This document shows positions 33,287 to 43,619 of a stretch of DNA of 64,000 nt, piece by piece. The translations under genes and the position numbers were made by a program. How positions within the stretch are numbered: the first letter of the stretch is position 1; each line of letters begins with the position of its first letter. The stretch is taken from contig VLTN01000003.1 in assembly GCA_008330645.1 (NCBI GenBank), forward strand, positions 496,001 through 560,000, given 5' to 3'. The DNA is from Cafeteria roenbergensis. Lineage: Eukaryota > Sar > Bigyra > Bicosoecida > Cafeteriaceae. Below the pieces are notes generated by a model. That model ran no database searches and was not told the DNA's origin. It saw only the letters and a program-made list of their open reading frames with translations.

Positions 33287-36142
33287 TCACCGCCGTTTCA
33301 GGCGCTTGGGGCCGGCCTCGGCGCCAGGAGACTGGGGCTCGGCCTCCAGCTCGCCCTCGAGCGTCTGCTCCGCCAGCGCGACCGGAACCTCGACCTTGGT
33401 GAACACCTTGGGCGCCGCTGCGAACCGGAGGAGCTCTTCGCGGGGGTTCTGCGCCCGGACCCCGCCGGGAACGAGGTCCTTTTGCCGGCTGTACTGCGCA
33501 ATCGACTGGTCGGTCGCGATGTCGCCGCCCGCGCCCTTGCCGGGCCGCATGATCCCTGCCGCCCCGTTGTCTGTCCTGGTGAGCGGCGACGGGCCTGTTG
33601 GAACCACGCCGATGCGCGCCTCTGCGAGCCGGCGCTCCGCGACGGGGTCCGGCTCGCCCGAGTGCCGCACCGAGTACGCAGAGGGAGCGGGCTTGCCCTC
33701 CAGCAGCCCGCCTCCCCCGCGCCCGCGCTTCCGGGCCGCAAAAGGCCCCGTCTCGTCGCGGAACATGGGCAGCGCGTTCGGCGTGTAGATGGGCATGGAC
33801 GTGGAGCTGAGCATGGAGGCCTCGTCCGCGACCACCACTCCCGTGGCGCGAACACCCTTGCCCACAGCGTCGCGCAGCCCGCGCCGCGAGAGCTGCTCCG
33901 ACCACAGGCCGCGAGTCGTGCCGTCCCCACAGCCCACGAAGAGCTGTCCCAGGGGCGCGTGCCACGCCACCATCTCGCTGCCCGCGTCGCCCCACTCGCA
34001 CACCGAGCAGGCCGCCACTTGGTGCACCGGCAGCGAGGCAGCGCCTCCTCCGCCGCCGCTCGAAGTGCGCAGCTCGCCGAACCGCGCCTCGCACTCGGCC
34101 GCGTTCACGACGAACACCGGGGAGGGAGCCCCCGGCACGGCCCCTCTGCCCGTGCCCAGGGCCAGCGCCCCGAACTGCGCCCCCGCCCAGCACACGGTCG
34201 CCCCTCCCCCCGAAGTGGTGACCCCAGAGAGCGCCAGCGTGGGGCCCCTGCCAAGCGCCCTGGCATCCCAGAGCCGCACGCAGCTGTCGCCGCTGGAACG
34301 GGTGGCCAGGGTGTGGCCCGTGCCGCCCGGAGCATACCCGGCGAACGTGATGGTCCCCGGGGCGTGCGCGTCTGCGCGCTGGCTGACGGGGAGCGTCAGG
34401 TGCGATCGCAGGTCCCAGAGCTGCAGCGCACCCACGCCCACACCCAGAACCAGCGTGCGCCCGTCGGGGGCGAACGCCACGCTCGTCACGGGCGGCCGGG
34501 CCATCCCACCCCCCGCGTCGCCAGTGAACGCCGCGAGCGAGTGCCCGGACGATGCTGCCGCCGCCGCGGCTGCAGCGCTTGGGGACGGCGAGGCCGGCCC
34601 GCCCGCCCCCGCCCCCGCCCCCGCCACGGCCCCCGCCACGGCCCCGTGCCGCCTGCGGCCCCGCTTGCTCCTCACAGAGCTGTCCAGATCGTCTGCGAGA
34701 CGCGCGTGGCGGTTCCCACCACCGCTACTGCCCCCGGCCCAAGCCGCTGCGGGCGCTGCCGCTGCCGCCCCCCCGCCTGCTCCGCCGTGAGCGGCGCCCC
34801 TGGCCGCGCGCTGGACTCCCGCCGCGGCGCGGATCACAGCCCCGCAGTACAGCTCCCCAAAGGGGTTGATCAGCCCCATCGTGGCGCGGATCTTTCCCTT
34901 GGCAAAGGTGCTTTTGCGGCTGCCTGGCCCTGCGCCGCTCTCCTTGAGGGCCGTGGCCCGCTCTGCGGCTCCCAGGTCCCACATCCGCGCCGCCCCGTCT
35001 GCCCCCGCAGTGGCCACCACCGTCTCGCTCACGGGGCTCCACGCGCAGCACACTGCGGCGGCGGTGTGGCCCTTGGTCTGCCGCACGTCCCGCACGTAGT
35101 TGTCGCCCGCTGCGAACACCGTCAACTCGCCCCCCTCCCTGTCGAGCACGCGCGGCTTCTGCGTGCCGTCGGTCACCAGCAGCGCCGCCCCGGAAGGACT
35201 CGCCGCCATGGAGCGAATGGGCTGCCCCTCGCCCACCGACACAGTGCTCCTGCTCTCGAGGCCGGCATCCATCGCGTGAAAGTCCCACACGCGAAGGTCG
35301 CCGTCCGCGCCAGAGGTGGTCAGGCGCGCACCTGCCTGGTCGAGGACGAGACCAGTGACCGGGCCCGAGTGGCCCACGAGGGCGGAGCAGCGAGACACAG
35401 GCACGCCGAGCTCCGCAGCCGCAGCCCACCCGCTCTGCGCGCCACCCGCCCCCGCGCGTTCGTCGGCGCTTCTCATCGGCACCGCCGCCTCCTCCTCTCC
35501 GTCCTCCTCTTCGCGATCGGCCTCGAGCGCTCGGCCAGTCTCCTCCGCCTCAAGTGCGCCAGCCAGACCAGCGCTAGCCGCTGCTCCAGCTGCGCCGGAC
35601 CCGCCGTGCTCTGCCCCCGGGCTCTCCGCAGCGCTACCAACTTCGCCCCCAGCTGAGACTGCTTTGGTGGGGCCATCAGCGCCGCCGCCTGGCTGACTGC
35701 GGCGACTGAGCGCAGCAAGCTCAGGCTTGGCCCCGCTCCCCTCTGCTGCGAGGGGCGACGTTTCCGCCAGCCAGAACGTGCGCGAACAGTCGCCCATGGT
35801 GAACGTGGCCCCGCCCGCGGCGCTGGACACTTTCCACGGCTGCAGGCTGCTGCCCGCGAGCTTGGTGCCCTTTTTCGACCCCAGGTCTGCCAGTCCGATG
35901 AGCCCCGCCTGCCCGAAGACAATGGCTGCGTGCTCCCGCGAAAGGGACTTGCTGTTGATCACAACGTCGCAGCCCGACGACCTGCCCACAGTCAGCACCG
36001 GCTTGCCCAGCGCGGCCACATCGCGAACCCGAAGCTCTCGGCCTGGGCCCGCGTCCTCGACCAGGAACCAGGACACGCCAGGCAGAGGGGCTGCCACCCA
36101 GTCGGGCCGCTCCAGCGATGCCAAAGCATCCGAGGATGCCAT
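33287..36142 (-). CDS. WDR70 homologue with N-terminal FHA domain
   Basis: Single-exon gene, 951 aa. Residues ~45-125 form a forkhead-associated (phosphothreonine-binding) domain: VLTVGR, then SREHAAI, then DLGSKKGTKL, with the invariant Gly-Arg, Ser-Arg-Glu-His and Gly-Thr in place. After an acidic linker the WD repeats read as WDR70: VSRCSALVGHSGPVTGL, RVWDFHAMDA, KGHTAAAVCCAWSP, RMWDLG. Later come the family-specific PIYTPNALPMFRDETGP and NPREELLRF near the C-terminus. A Gly/Ala/Arg-rich insert (~34540-34830) interrupts the propeller. Human WDR70 is nuclear and acts with CUL4-DDB1 in histone H2B ubiquitination at double-strand breaks; I know of no FHA domain in animal WDR70. The ATG at 36142 (MASSDALASL) is the first in frame. 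The end, PKRLKRR, looks like a nuclear localisation signal. Confidence 0.85.
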   Translation of the reverse strand: MASSDALASLERPDWVAAPLPGVSWFLVEDAGPGRELRVRDVAALGKPVLTVGRSSGCDVVINSKSLSREHAAIVFGQAGLIGLADLGSKKGTKLAGSSLQPWKVSSAAGGATFTMGDCSRTFWLAETSPLAAEGSGAKPELAALSRRSQPGGGADGPTKAVSAGGEVGSAAESPGAEHGGSGAAGAAASAGLAGALEAEETGRALEADREEEDGEEEAAVPMRSADERAGAGGAQSGWAAAAELGVPVSRCSALVGHSGPVTGLVLDQAGARLTTSGADGDLRVWDFHAMDAGLESRSTVSVGEGQPIRSMAASPSGAALLVTDGTQKPRVLDREGGELTVFAAGDNYVRDVRQTKGHTAAAVCCAWSPVSETVVATAGADGAARMWDLGAAERATALKESGAGPGSRKSTFAKGKIRATMGLINPFGELYCGAVIRAAAGVQRAARGAAHGGAGGGAAAAAPAAAWAGGSSGGGNRHARLADDLDSSVRSKRGRRRHGAVAGAVAGAGAGAGGPASPSPSAAAAAAAASSGHSLAAFTGDAGGGMARPPVTSVAFAPDGRTLVLGVGVGALQLWDLRSHLTLPVSQRADAHAPGTITFAGYAPGGTGHTLATRSSGDSCVRLWDARALGRGPTLALSGVTTSGGGATVCWAGAQFGALALGTGRGAVPGAPSPVFVVNAAECEARFGELRTSSGGGGGAASLPVHQVAACSVCEWGDAGSEMVAWHAPLGQLFVGCGDGTTRGLWSEQLSRRGLRDAVGKGVRATGVVVADEASMLSSTSMPIYTPNALPMFRDETGPFAARKRGRGGGGLLEGKPAPSAYSVRHSGEPDPVAERRLAEARIGVVPTGPSPLTRTDNGAAGIMRPGKGAGGDIATDQSIAQYSRQKDLVPGGVRAQNPREELLRFAAAPKVFTKVEVPVALAEQTLEGELEAEPQSPGAEAGPKRLKRR

Positions 36143-36909
36143 CGTGCCCGGCCGGGGAGGTGGGGCGCCGCCCAAGGGCGCGATTGTTTGCTGCAGACCC
36201 GTGCTGGCAGAGCCGCGCTACCGGTTCCGGCTCGCCGCCGTGCAGCCGAATTGCACCCGGGCAGCCGCCAGCCCTTGCCACACAGTGAGGACCGAGAGTG
36301 CTGAAGCACCCTGTGCTGGCCGGAACGAGGGCTATTGCCCTCGGTCTGCGCGCATGTTTCAAATGCCACCACAACACGACTGCCGTTCCGGCTAACTCTC
36401 CAACTGCTCAGCACGGTAAGCGCGACGACCGCAAGACGCCCCTCCCGTGACCCTAACGCGGGGCAGTCCCTCCTCCCGCAGACTCGTTTGCCGGCCAGCG
36501 AGCGCAGAGCGAAACTGCTCTGCCGCCGCTCCGACGCGCATCGGAAAACCGCTGGTCCGGCCCGGCCGGTTGGACATTGCGCGGCCAATCGCACTGGTGT
36601 CCTGCACCAGGTGCCTCGTCCGGGGACCTTGGGAACCAGATCGGAGGGAGCACCCTCGACGGCGCTGGGCTGCATTCCGGCCAACTGGGAGGCGCAGTGC
36701 GGCCGCTGACGCGCCCGTCGCTTGCGCCGCAGCCTGGAGCTCAAGGGTGGCCCACTCTCTGCGAAGGGGGGCCACAAGCAGCCTAGCTTGGCAAGGCAAC
36801 CTGGACACGGCGCAGGTGGAGGGAGCGGGGGGTGGGGGAACCGGCGGCGCACACTCGGCCATCGGGGGGAGGGGGCGGGCCGGGCTGCCAACCCGCCCGT
36901 GGCGTTTCC
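36143..36909. other. Divergent intergenic region, WDR70 / type I membrane protein
   Basis: 767 bases between two divergent start codons, with lower GC and weaker codon bias than the flanking genes. It presumably holds both promoters. Several short frames exist, but none has family similarity, a coherent start or splice signals linking it to a neighbour. I see no RNA gene. Confidence 0.45.
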
Positions 36910-39159
36910 ATGGTGCACTCCGGCCTGGCGTCCCTTTCCCTGGTCGCCTCCCTGCTGGCTGCGTGCAACGCTCGCTTTGAGGATGTTTCCATGGCCTCGG
37001 GGGGCGACGGAGGGACAAGAGCCTCGCTGGTGCAATGGGACCCCGACGGGGGCGCCATCTTGCAGCTCAATGCCATCATTCGTGAGGCTCACAGCGGCGT
37101 CGAGTTTCACAGCTTTCGAACAGAGCTGGCCGGGGTGATCATTTCGCCAGAGTCTCCAGAAAGCCCGCCCGTTGTGCTGGGCCGCCCCGGCAGGTGCGAA
37201 GTGCCCAGCTCGCGAGATACGGGGCGGCAGCTGGTGGCCGACGCGGACTGCATTCTGGCCGACCCTCTGTACGCTGCCGAGGAGCTCCGCCTGCGCTCCG
37301 CACCTGGCTCCGACCCCGGCGCCTTGGACCTCAAGCCCATCTGGACGCAGCAGTGGGCCGCCCAAGCAACCACCGCGTCGATCGTAATGGCGCAGCGGCC
37401 CAATGACGGCGAGCTCGTGGCCCAGCCTGGGCAGGTCCTGCACAACATGAGGATCGCTTCCCCTTCGCCTGACTCCCGCACGGCCGCAGCGCTGGGCACC
37501 AGATCCGCGACGACTGTGCTGCTTCGCGTGTGGGTAAGGCGGACGCCCGGGGCTCTCCGCAACCCATTTCACTGGTTCTTCGACGCCCTGGCTCTCAACG
37601 TGAACGGGATTCCGATAGCAGCTCCCCCGCTCAGAGCGTCTTGGGACCCTGATGCGTGGACAAAGCTGACCGAGAGTGGCCAGCTTGGCTACGTTGGTCA
37701 CAGAGACGCCGAGCCAGCGGTTGCGCCGGGAGGAAGCACTGGCGACGACGAGCTTCTCATGCACCCCGTTGCAGGCCGTTTTGCCTGGCCGAGCAACGTT
37801 TCGTGGCAAGGACGGGCAGCAGCCACAGCGACGGCAGCTTGGGCCCGAATCGAGGACCTCCGGCGCGGGAATGCGACGCACAGACCGTTTGCCCCTCCCG
37901 TTGCTTGGGAGTGGCTCCGGAGGTTTCCTGACGGCTGCAGCTCTGTTCGGGCAGCGGAGTTCGATGGGGCCAACCCAAGAACAGTCACTCTGGACGGCGT
38001 GAGCAGCCTTGACATAATTGCGGGCCCGAGGGGTGCGGAGCTCTGCGGCCTCGGCTGGCAAAGCTGCACCAGGCCGAACACCTCTCTATGGACCGTTGTC
38101 ACCGACTGGGACGAGCTGCGGTTCCCCCTTATGCCGTACGCGCCGGCGGTATCAAGTCTGCTGGTCGGGATGTCGTGGGAGGGAGCCACGACACACATGC
38201 GACTGCCTCCCTTGATTTTCGCTTCTGGCAGCGGTCAGCTCGTCAACGGCTCCTTCAATGCCTACGGGGTGTTCCTCAGTGTTGTCATTCTGGTTCCTAC
38301 CTTGGTACTGGTGGGCGTCGCGCTTGGCTGCTACCTCCTCCCGTGCTGCTGGTACGCCAAGCGGAGGGCATACCACAGGCACAGGAGGAAGCAAGTCCGT
38401 GCAAGGCGCGGGCCGTGTCGGGCGTGCGCAGAGGAGTCGGCACACGCGGCGCTGTGGTGCTTCTGTTGCTGCTGCTGCTGTGGCCGCCAGCCAGCTGACA
38501 TGGCGGGCCGTGCAAGTGGCGAACCAGCCCCGTCGCTCAAAGTGGGCGGAATCAAGCACCGCAAAGTCGCCAGCGTGAGGGTGAACGTCGGCGAGGCGTC
38601 CCCCGCCCCCGAGCCAGCGCAGAGGCCCAGGGGCTACCTTCACGTGGTGCGGCCCATGCAGTCGGCCGGCGGTGCCAGCGCAGCCATGTCCCGCTTGGGC
38701 GAGCTCACTACTACGCGTTCTGTGCCGGACGCACTGCGGAGGAGTCAACGGCCTCCAGAGTCCAAGGCAGGCACAGGCGCTACGGCAGCAACGCCCGTAG
38801 CCAGCGAGCGCTCGCCTCCTGGCGTGCAGGCCCCGGCTGCCCGCTCCAGCGAGATGCAGCCCAGCACTTCAAGCGGGGACGCAGTGCGCGAGCTGAAGCT
38901 CGTCAGGCAGGACCCTGCGAAGGCGAGGCGAGCAGCCTCGCGACAGGCGTGGGCCCAAAAGTCCGCGAGTGCGGCAGAGCAGGCTGGGGGAGCGGTGGCA
39001 AAGAAGCGAGGTGACCTGATTCGGGCGCAGGTGGCAAAGGGAGACGAACTGTACAGCAGCTCCCTTTCGCGGCCGGCGCTTCCCAGCGACGCCTCGTCGA
39101 GGCGCGAGCCCGAGCCAGGGAGCAGCACCTGGCTGCAGCTGACAGAGTTTGATTTGTAA
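36910..39159 (+). CDS. Orphan type I membrane protein with Cys cluster (749 aa)
   Basis: One exon. The N-terminus (MVHSGLASLSLVASLLAACNA) is a signal peptide. A ~420-residue lumenal or extracellular region follows without recognised domains; it includes strand-rich stretches and a few Cys. A single membrane helix lies at ~38260-38350 (VFLSVVILVPTLVLVGVALG). The cytosolic side begins LLPCCWYAKRR and contains WCFCCCCCCGR, a cluster of juxtamembrane Cys typical of palmitoylated proteins, followed by ~220 polar residues rich in Arg, Ser and Pro. The family is unknown. It could be a surface receptor or adhesion protein, but nothing shows a ligand-binding fold. The frame is open upstream to a GTG at 36832; the first ATG gives the clean signal peptide. 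It converges on the next gene with only 115 bases between stops. Confidence 0.75.
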   Translation: MVHSGLASLSLVASLLAACNARFEDVSMASGGDGGTRASLVQWDPDGGAILQLNAIIREAHSGVEFHSFRTELAGVIISPESPESPPVVLGRPGRCEVPSSRDTGRQLVADADCILADPLYAAEELRLRSAPGSDPGALDLKPIWTQQWAAQATTASIVMAQRPNDGELVAQPGQVLHNMRIASPSPDSRTAAALGTRSATTVLLRVWVRRTPGALRNPFHWFFDALALNVNGIPIAAPPLRASWDPDAWTKLTESGQLGYVGHRDAEPAVAPGGSTGDDELLMHPVAGRFAWPSNVSWQGRAAATATAAWARIEDLRRGNATHRPFAPPVAWEWLRRFPDGCSSVRAAEFDGANPRTVTLDGVSSLDIIAGPRGAELCGLGWQSCTRPNTSLWTVVTDWDELRFPLMPYAPAVSSLLVGMSWEGATTHMRLPPLIFASGSGQLVNGSFNAYGVFLSVVILVPTLVLVGVALGCYLLPCCWYAKRRAYHRHRRKQVRARRGPCRACAEESAHAALWCFCCCCCCGRQPADMAGRASGEPAPSLKVGGIKHRKVASVRVNVGEASPAPEPAQRPRGYLHVVRPMQSAGGASAAMSRLGELTTTRSVPDALRRSQRPPESKAGTGATAATPVASERSPPGVQAPAARSSEMQPSTSSGDAVRELKLVRQDPAKARRAASRQAWAQKSASAAEQAGGAVAKKRGDLIRAQVAKGDELYSSSLSRPALPSDASSRREPEPGSSTWLQLTEFDL

Positions 39160-39274
39160 TGCATGGCAAGGTGCGCGCAGCCTGAGCGACGTCGGGGACC
39201 GCTGCGTGGCTCGTGCCATGGTCGGCAAGCTCGAGCACGAGCGACGTTCCGAAGCATGGCTGGACTGCCTCTGC

Positions 39275-40828
39275 TCAAGCTGGACCAAGCCGGAGCGAAA
39301 GGCGCACGATCACACGCCACAGCAAGACCAGGCAGCCGCAGTCGAGCAGAGTGCAGGAGCGGGGGTCCTCATCGCGCTTGTTCGCGGGAGTTGCTGCAGC
39401 AGCATCGGGGTGGATTGCGGACCTCAGCATCCCCCCGAAGCAGCAAAGGGGCCACACCAAGGCGTTGGCAACCATCAGCAAGGTGGTTGCTGCCGCAAAG
39501 AACTCAAACTTTCCCGCTGCGTTGGTGGCGTTATTCTGCGATTTCAACGCGCAGCAGTGGAGAACAGAGTCATCGCCGCGCGTCAGAGCCGCTCATAGTC
39601 GAAGGCAGGGGCACTGGTGGAAATCCGGGCGCTTGCAACGCTCTCACGCAGACGCCGACGCCGAAAATGAACGCGTTGGCTCCCACCAGGATGACGACCA
39701 GGAGCACGTTGATGCCGCGCACCACGAGTGGCAGGCACTTGGCAGAGCAGACGGAGCACTTCGTCACCGAGGTGAGCCGCACCCACTGGTGTCCCCGAAC
39801 GCTGCGTAGCGGATCAGAGGCATCGCGCCAAAGGCCGGGGTCTCAGCGCGAGGCGAATGTGCGGAGCCGAGCCGCTTTCGCTCCAGCCATGGCTTGCAGG
39901 GAGCCAGGGCCCGGCTGGTGCGCTTGCAGCAAGAAAATCTCACTCCCTCAAAATGCAAATCAGTCCGCCCAGAATCATGATGACGAATGCTTGCAGCATA
40001 AACACGAACACGAACACCGCCATGCCCGGCACTAGGAGGCCCCTGGCAGAAACCGAGAGCGGGGTGTTGTAGCAAACGGGCCCTTCTGCCACCAGGTCCA
40101 GACGGGCCTCGGTCGCGTTGGTGCAGGCGGTCCCCAGCAGGGTTTGTGTGGCTGCCGCTTCGCTCCTCGTGATGAGCAGCAGTCCGGGTCCGAGCTCGGC
40201 CTCTGCAAGCGTCTCCAGGCTCTTGGTATTGGGGAATGCCAGGTTCTCCGTGGCCATGAACTCGACGCACACACCGGCGGCGTCCGTCCCGTATTGCGAC
40301 AGCGAGCTGGACACCGACCGTACCAAGGGGGCGCACGCGGTTGTTTCCAGGACGGCCCCGCCAGGGATGTTCGAGCACGACGCGATGGGGAGCGTGTCTG
40401 GGCAGCCCCACTGCACCTTGCTCTGAGCCGAGCATTGCAAGCACCGATCGGCGTACATGGTTGCCGGGTCCGCGCCCGCGCACTCTAGCCCAGGGGCCAT
40501 GATCTGAAGCGGGCAACCGGACTGGCAGCTGGCTGCTGATCCCATGAAGATTCCTGCCGTATACAAGGCCACAATGAAGAATGCCGTACCAACCAGCAAA
40601 TAGTAACACGAAAAGCTGCGAGCAAACAAAGAAACTTGTACACACACAGCTGCGAGAGCTGGAGTGCCTAGCCGCTCTTTGCCCCTCCCCCGCCATTCCC
40701 CCCCCCGGCGGTTTGGTGGTGCGCCACGTCGCATACCGCATGGCAGGCCCAGAGGAACTTCCGATATCGCGCCCTGGGGGGAAGCGAGGGCGGGCGCTCA
40801 ATCCTCACAAGCCGCTGCGGCACGCCAT
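39275..40828 (-). CDS. Orphan four-segment membrane protein with Cys-rich loop (four exons)
   Basis: Reconstructed from exons 40828-40809, 40615-39944, 39801-39648 and 39535-39275, giving 368 aa in one frame. Introns of 193, 142 and 112 nt all have GTGAG donors and CGCAG acceptors. The protein starts MACRSGFFSCYYLLVGTAFF. Four hydrophobic segments follow: YYLLVGTAFFIVALYTAGIF; AVFVFVFMLQAFVIMILGG after a ~170-residue loop; NVLLVVILVGANAFIFGVG; and FEFFAAATTLLMVANALVW. The first loop has about a dozen Cys, including CQSGC and CLQCSAQ, so it is probably extracellular and disulfide-bonded. A short CSVCSAKC motif sits between the second and third segments. The topology recalls tetraspanins loosely, but the large loop is in the wrong place, so I do not assign it. 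It is shorter on GC than its neighbours and is divergent from aminopeptidase P. Confidence 0.7.
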
Positions 40829-41076
40829 GCTGGTGCACGAATCGCAAGCGTTGCGTCCAGTCAGGCTCTTGCACGCTCAGCTCGCGCGCAGGCGCGTCAA
40901 ACCGTCGCCGCCTGTGCGCTGCTCGCCCCTGCGGCTGCGGCGCTCCCTGCTGCGGCAATGCTGCGGTGGTTTCGCTTCGCCGAGCGCGCGGCACGCTCTG
41001 CCGGCATATTTGCGCTCCCGCAACTGACTTGCGTCGCCGCCGCCACGCCGCTCGCGAGGCCACATCCGCAGACGAG

Positions 41077-43349
41077 ATGGCCGTAGCGCGCCTTACCAAG
41101 CTCCGCGAGATCTTGCAGTCGCGGTCTCTGGCCGCGTTTGTGTGCCCCACGGACGACGCGCACCTGGTGAGCTCGTGCTGCGAGGCGCTGCTGCCGGGTG
41201 TTCCTCGGCGCCTTGGCGCGGGGTCCCGCGGCCCAAGAGGCGCCCCCTTCCCGCGCGACGAGCGGCCCGCCGGTCCTGAATGCGGCTGACTGCCTGCGCG
41301 CCGAGCATGCTGCTGCCAGCGCCTGCTAAGCCTGAGCGAGTGGCTGGCTTCCGGGCTTCTACCGACTCCCGCTGTCGACCCGCCAGCTCTCCTCCGCAGT
41401 CAGAGTATGTGGCCGACTGCGACATGAGGCGAGCATTCATCAGCGGCTTCACCGGAAGCGCGGGGACTGCCGTGGTGACCCTGGACACGGCGCTGCTGTG
41501 GACTGACGGGCGCTATTTCGCGCAGGCAGCCGCGGAGCTGGACCCCGAATGCTGGACGCTCATGAAGGATCGGCTGCCCGCCACCCCCTCAATCGACGCC
41601 TGGCTCGCAGACAACCTCGCTAGCGGCGCTACCGTTGGCGTGGACCCCCGCACGGTGGCCGACAGCACGGCCTCCGCCTGGAGCGCCACGCTGAGCAAGG
41701 CCGGCATGTCCTTGCTGGCCGTGGAGGACAACCCGGTGGACGCGGTGTGGGACGCCAGGCCGCCGGCCAAGGTGCCGCGTGTGCAGGTGCAGCCCCTCGC
41801 CGTGGCCGGGGCGACGGTGGAGGACAAGCTGGAGCGCGTGCGCGAGGCGCTGCGGAAGCAGAAGGCCAACGCCCTCGTGGTCGCCGCCCTCGACGAGGTG
41901 GCCTGGCTTCTCAACCTGCGCGGCGTAGGCGCAATCGCGTACAACCCCGTGTTCCCGGCCTACTGCCTCGTCACGGAGACGGGCGCGACGTTGTTCACCG
42001 ACATGGCCGCCCTCGACACGGCCGAGGCGCGGGAGGGCACGGCCGCCGCCGCTGCCTTTGCAACAGGCGGGGACAAGCCCCCCCACGCTACCCCCCTGGA
42101 GCACCTCGCCGCGGCAGGGGTCAGCGTGCGGCCCTACGAGGAGGTCGACGAGGCGCTGGCCGAGCTCGGCGGGACGGCCGCTCCCTCCGGGACCGAGCAG
42201 CCTGCCGCTGCGGCGGCCGCGGGCACCGCCGCCGGCGCGCCCGCCGCCAAGGTGCTCCTCGACCCCGCGAGCTGCAACATGCGCCTGGGGCAGGTTGCGG
42301 GCCCACGTGCCATCCGCGGCAAGTCCCCCATCCCGCTCCTCAAGGCAACCAAGACGGAGCCGGAGATCAGCGGCTTCCGCACCGCGCACGCCCGCGACGC
42401 CCTGGCCGTGTGCCGCGCATTTTCCGCCGTGGAGACTGCCGTGGCCGCGCACGAGGCCGGCAGCGGCCCGGCCCTCGACGAGTGGGGCGTGACCCAGATC
42501 TTCCTGCGCGAGCGCTCGGCCCTGCGGGGGTTCCAGGACCTCAGCTTCGGCACCATCGCCGGCAGCGGCGGCAACGGCGCCGTGATTCACTACAGCCCCC
42601 CGGAGGCGGGCTCTGCGCCCGTGGGCAGGGACCGCATGCTCCTCGTCGACAGCGGTGGCCAGTACGTGGACGGCACCACCGACATCACGCGCACGGTGCA
42701 CATGGGCGCCCCGACGGACTGGCAGCGCCGCTGCTTCACGCGCGTGCTGCAAGGCCACATCGGCCTCGCCACCGCCGTGTTCCCAGAGGGCACGGCTGGC
42801 GCCCTGCTCGACTCCTTCGCGCGGCGCCCGCTCTGGACCGAAGGCCTCAACTACGCCCACGGCACCGGCCACGGCGTGGGGTCCTTCCTCAACGTGCACG
42901 AGGGCCCGCACGGGATCAGCCCCCGCGTGGGCGCGCTCGGCACCGGCATCGTGCCCAGCATGACCGTGACGGACGAGCCGGGATACTACGAGGGTTCGGA
43001 CCGCGGCGCGGAGGGCTTCGGCATCCGCATCGAGGACGTGCTTGTGGTGCGCTCTGCCAGCACCGGCTCTCCCGAAGCGCCCTTCTGCCGGTTCGAGACC
43101 TTTGACGTGGTCCCCATCTCGCCCAAGCTCGTGGATACGTCTGTCATGACGGCGGAGGAGCGCGACTGGCTCAACGCGTACAACGCCAGGGTGAGGGCGG
43201 AGCTCGTGCCCCAGCTCGAGCGCTCCATCGAGGCGGTGGCCGCAGGCGGCGCACCTGCCGGGGCCGCGGAGGGCAAGGGCGACCACATCACGGAGGCGAC
43301 GGAGCGGGCCACGCTCGCGTGGGTCATGGCCGAGACGGAGGCTGTGTGA
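41077..43349 (+). CDS. Xaa-Pro aminopeptidase (aminopeptidase P, M24B; two exons)
   Basis: Metallopeptidase that removes the N-terminal residue before proline; 679 aa, cytosolic (no presequence). Exons are 41077-41166 and 41400-43349. The 233-nt intron (GTGAGC...CGCAG) joins CPTDDAHL to SEYVADCDMRRAFISGF exactly as in animal XPNPEP1. Two creatinase-like N-terminal domains precede the pita-bread catalytic domain. All five metal ligands can be seen in order: Asp in LVDSGGQY, Asp in TTDITRT, His in GTGHGVG, Glu in VTDEPGYY and Glu in IRIEDVLVV. HEGPHGISPR is also present. Length and domain order match the three-domain eukaryotic type. An in-frame ATG-less extension upstream is Arg-rich and unlikely. 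Confidence 0.95.
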
Positions 43350-43619
43350 AAATGGGCGCCTCGCTCATCCAGGTGTGCGTGCTGCGAGCCGGCGCCGGCG
43401 CAGTCGCTCGCTTGCGTTGCCGTGAGCGGCGGCGCAGTTCGCGCGCGCTCTCCTGTGCAGCAGCCACACGGAAACAAACGTCTCACAACAGCACTCGGCC
43501 GCGCATCTTCGCCAGCACCACGGCGCGCAGCACCAGCGCCGGCGAGAAAGCTACCCTCCCCCAGGCGCCCAGCTCGAATCCCTGCGTCGGCCCGCGCCTC
43601 CACCTCCCGCCTGGCTGGC

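Noticed and set aside
32770-34193. N-terminal extension of the acyltransferase into WDR70 DNA
   Set aside because: The main exon's frame is open upstream, but it overlaps the WDR70 coding region out of frame. A short first exon (33046-32940) with consensus splice sites gives a proper ATG.
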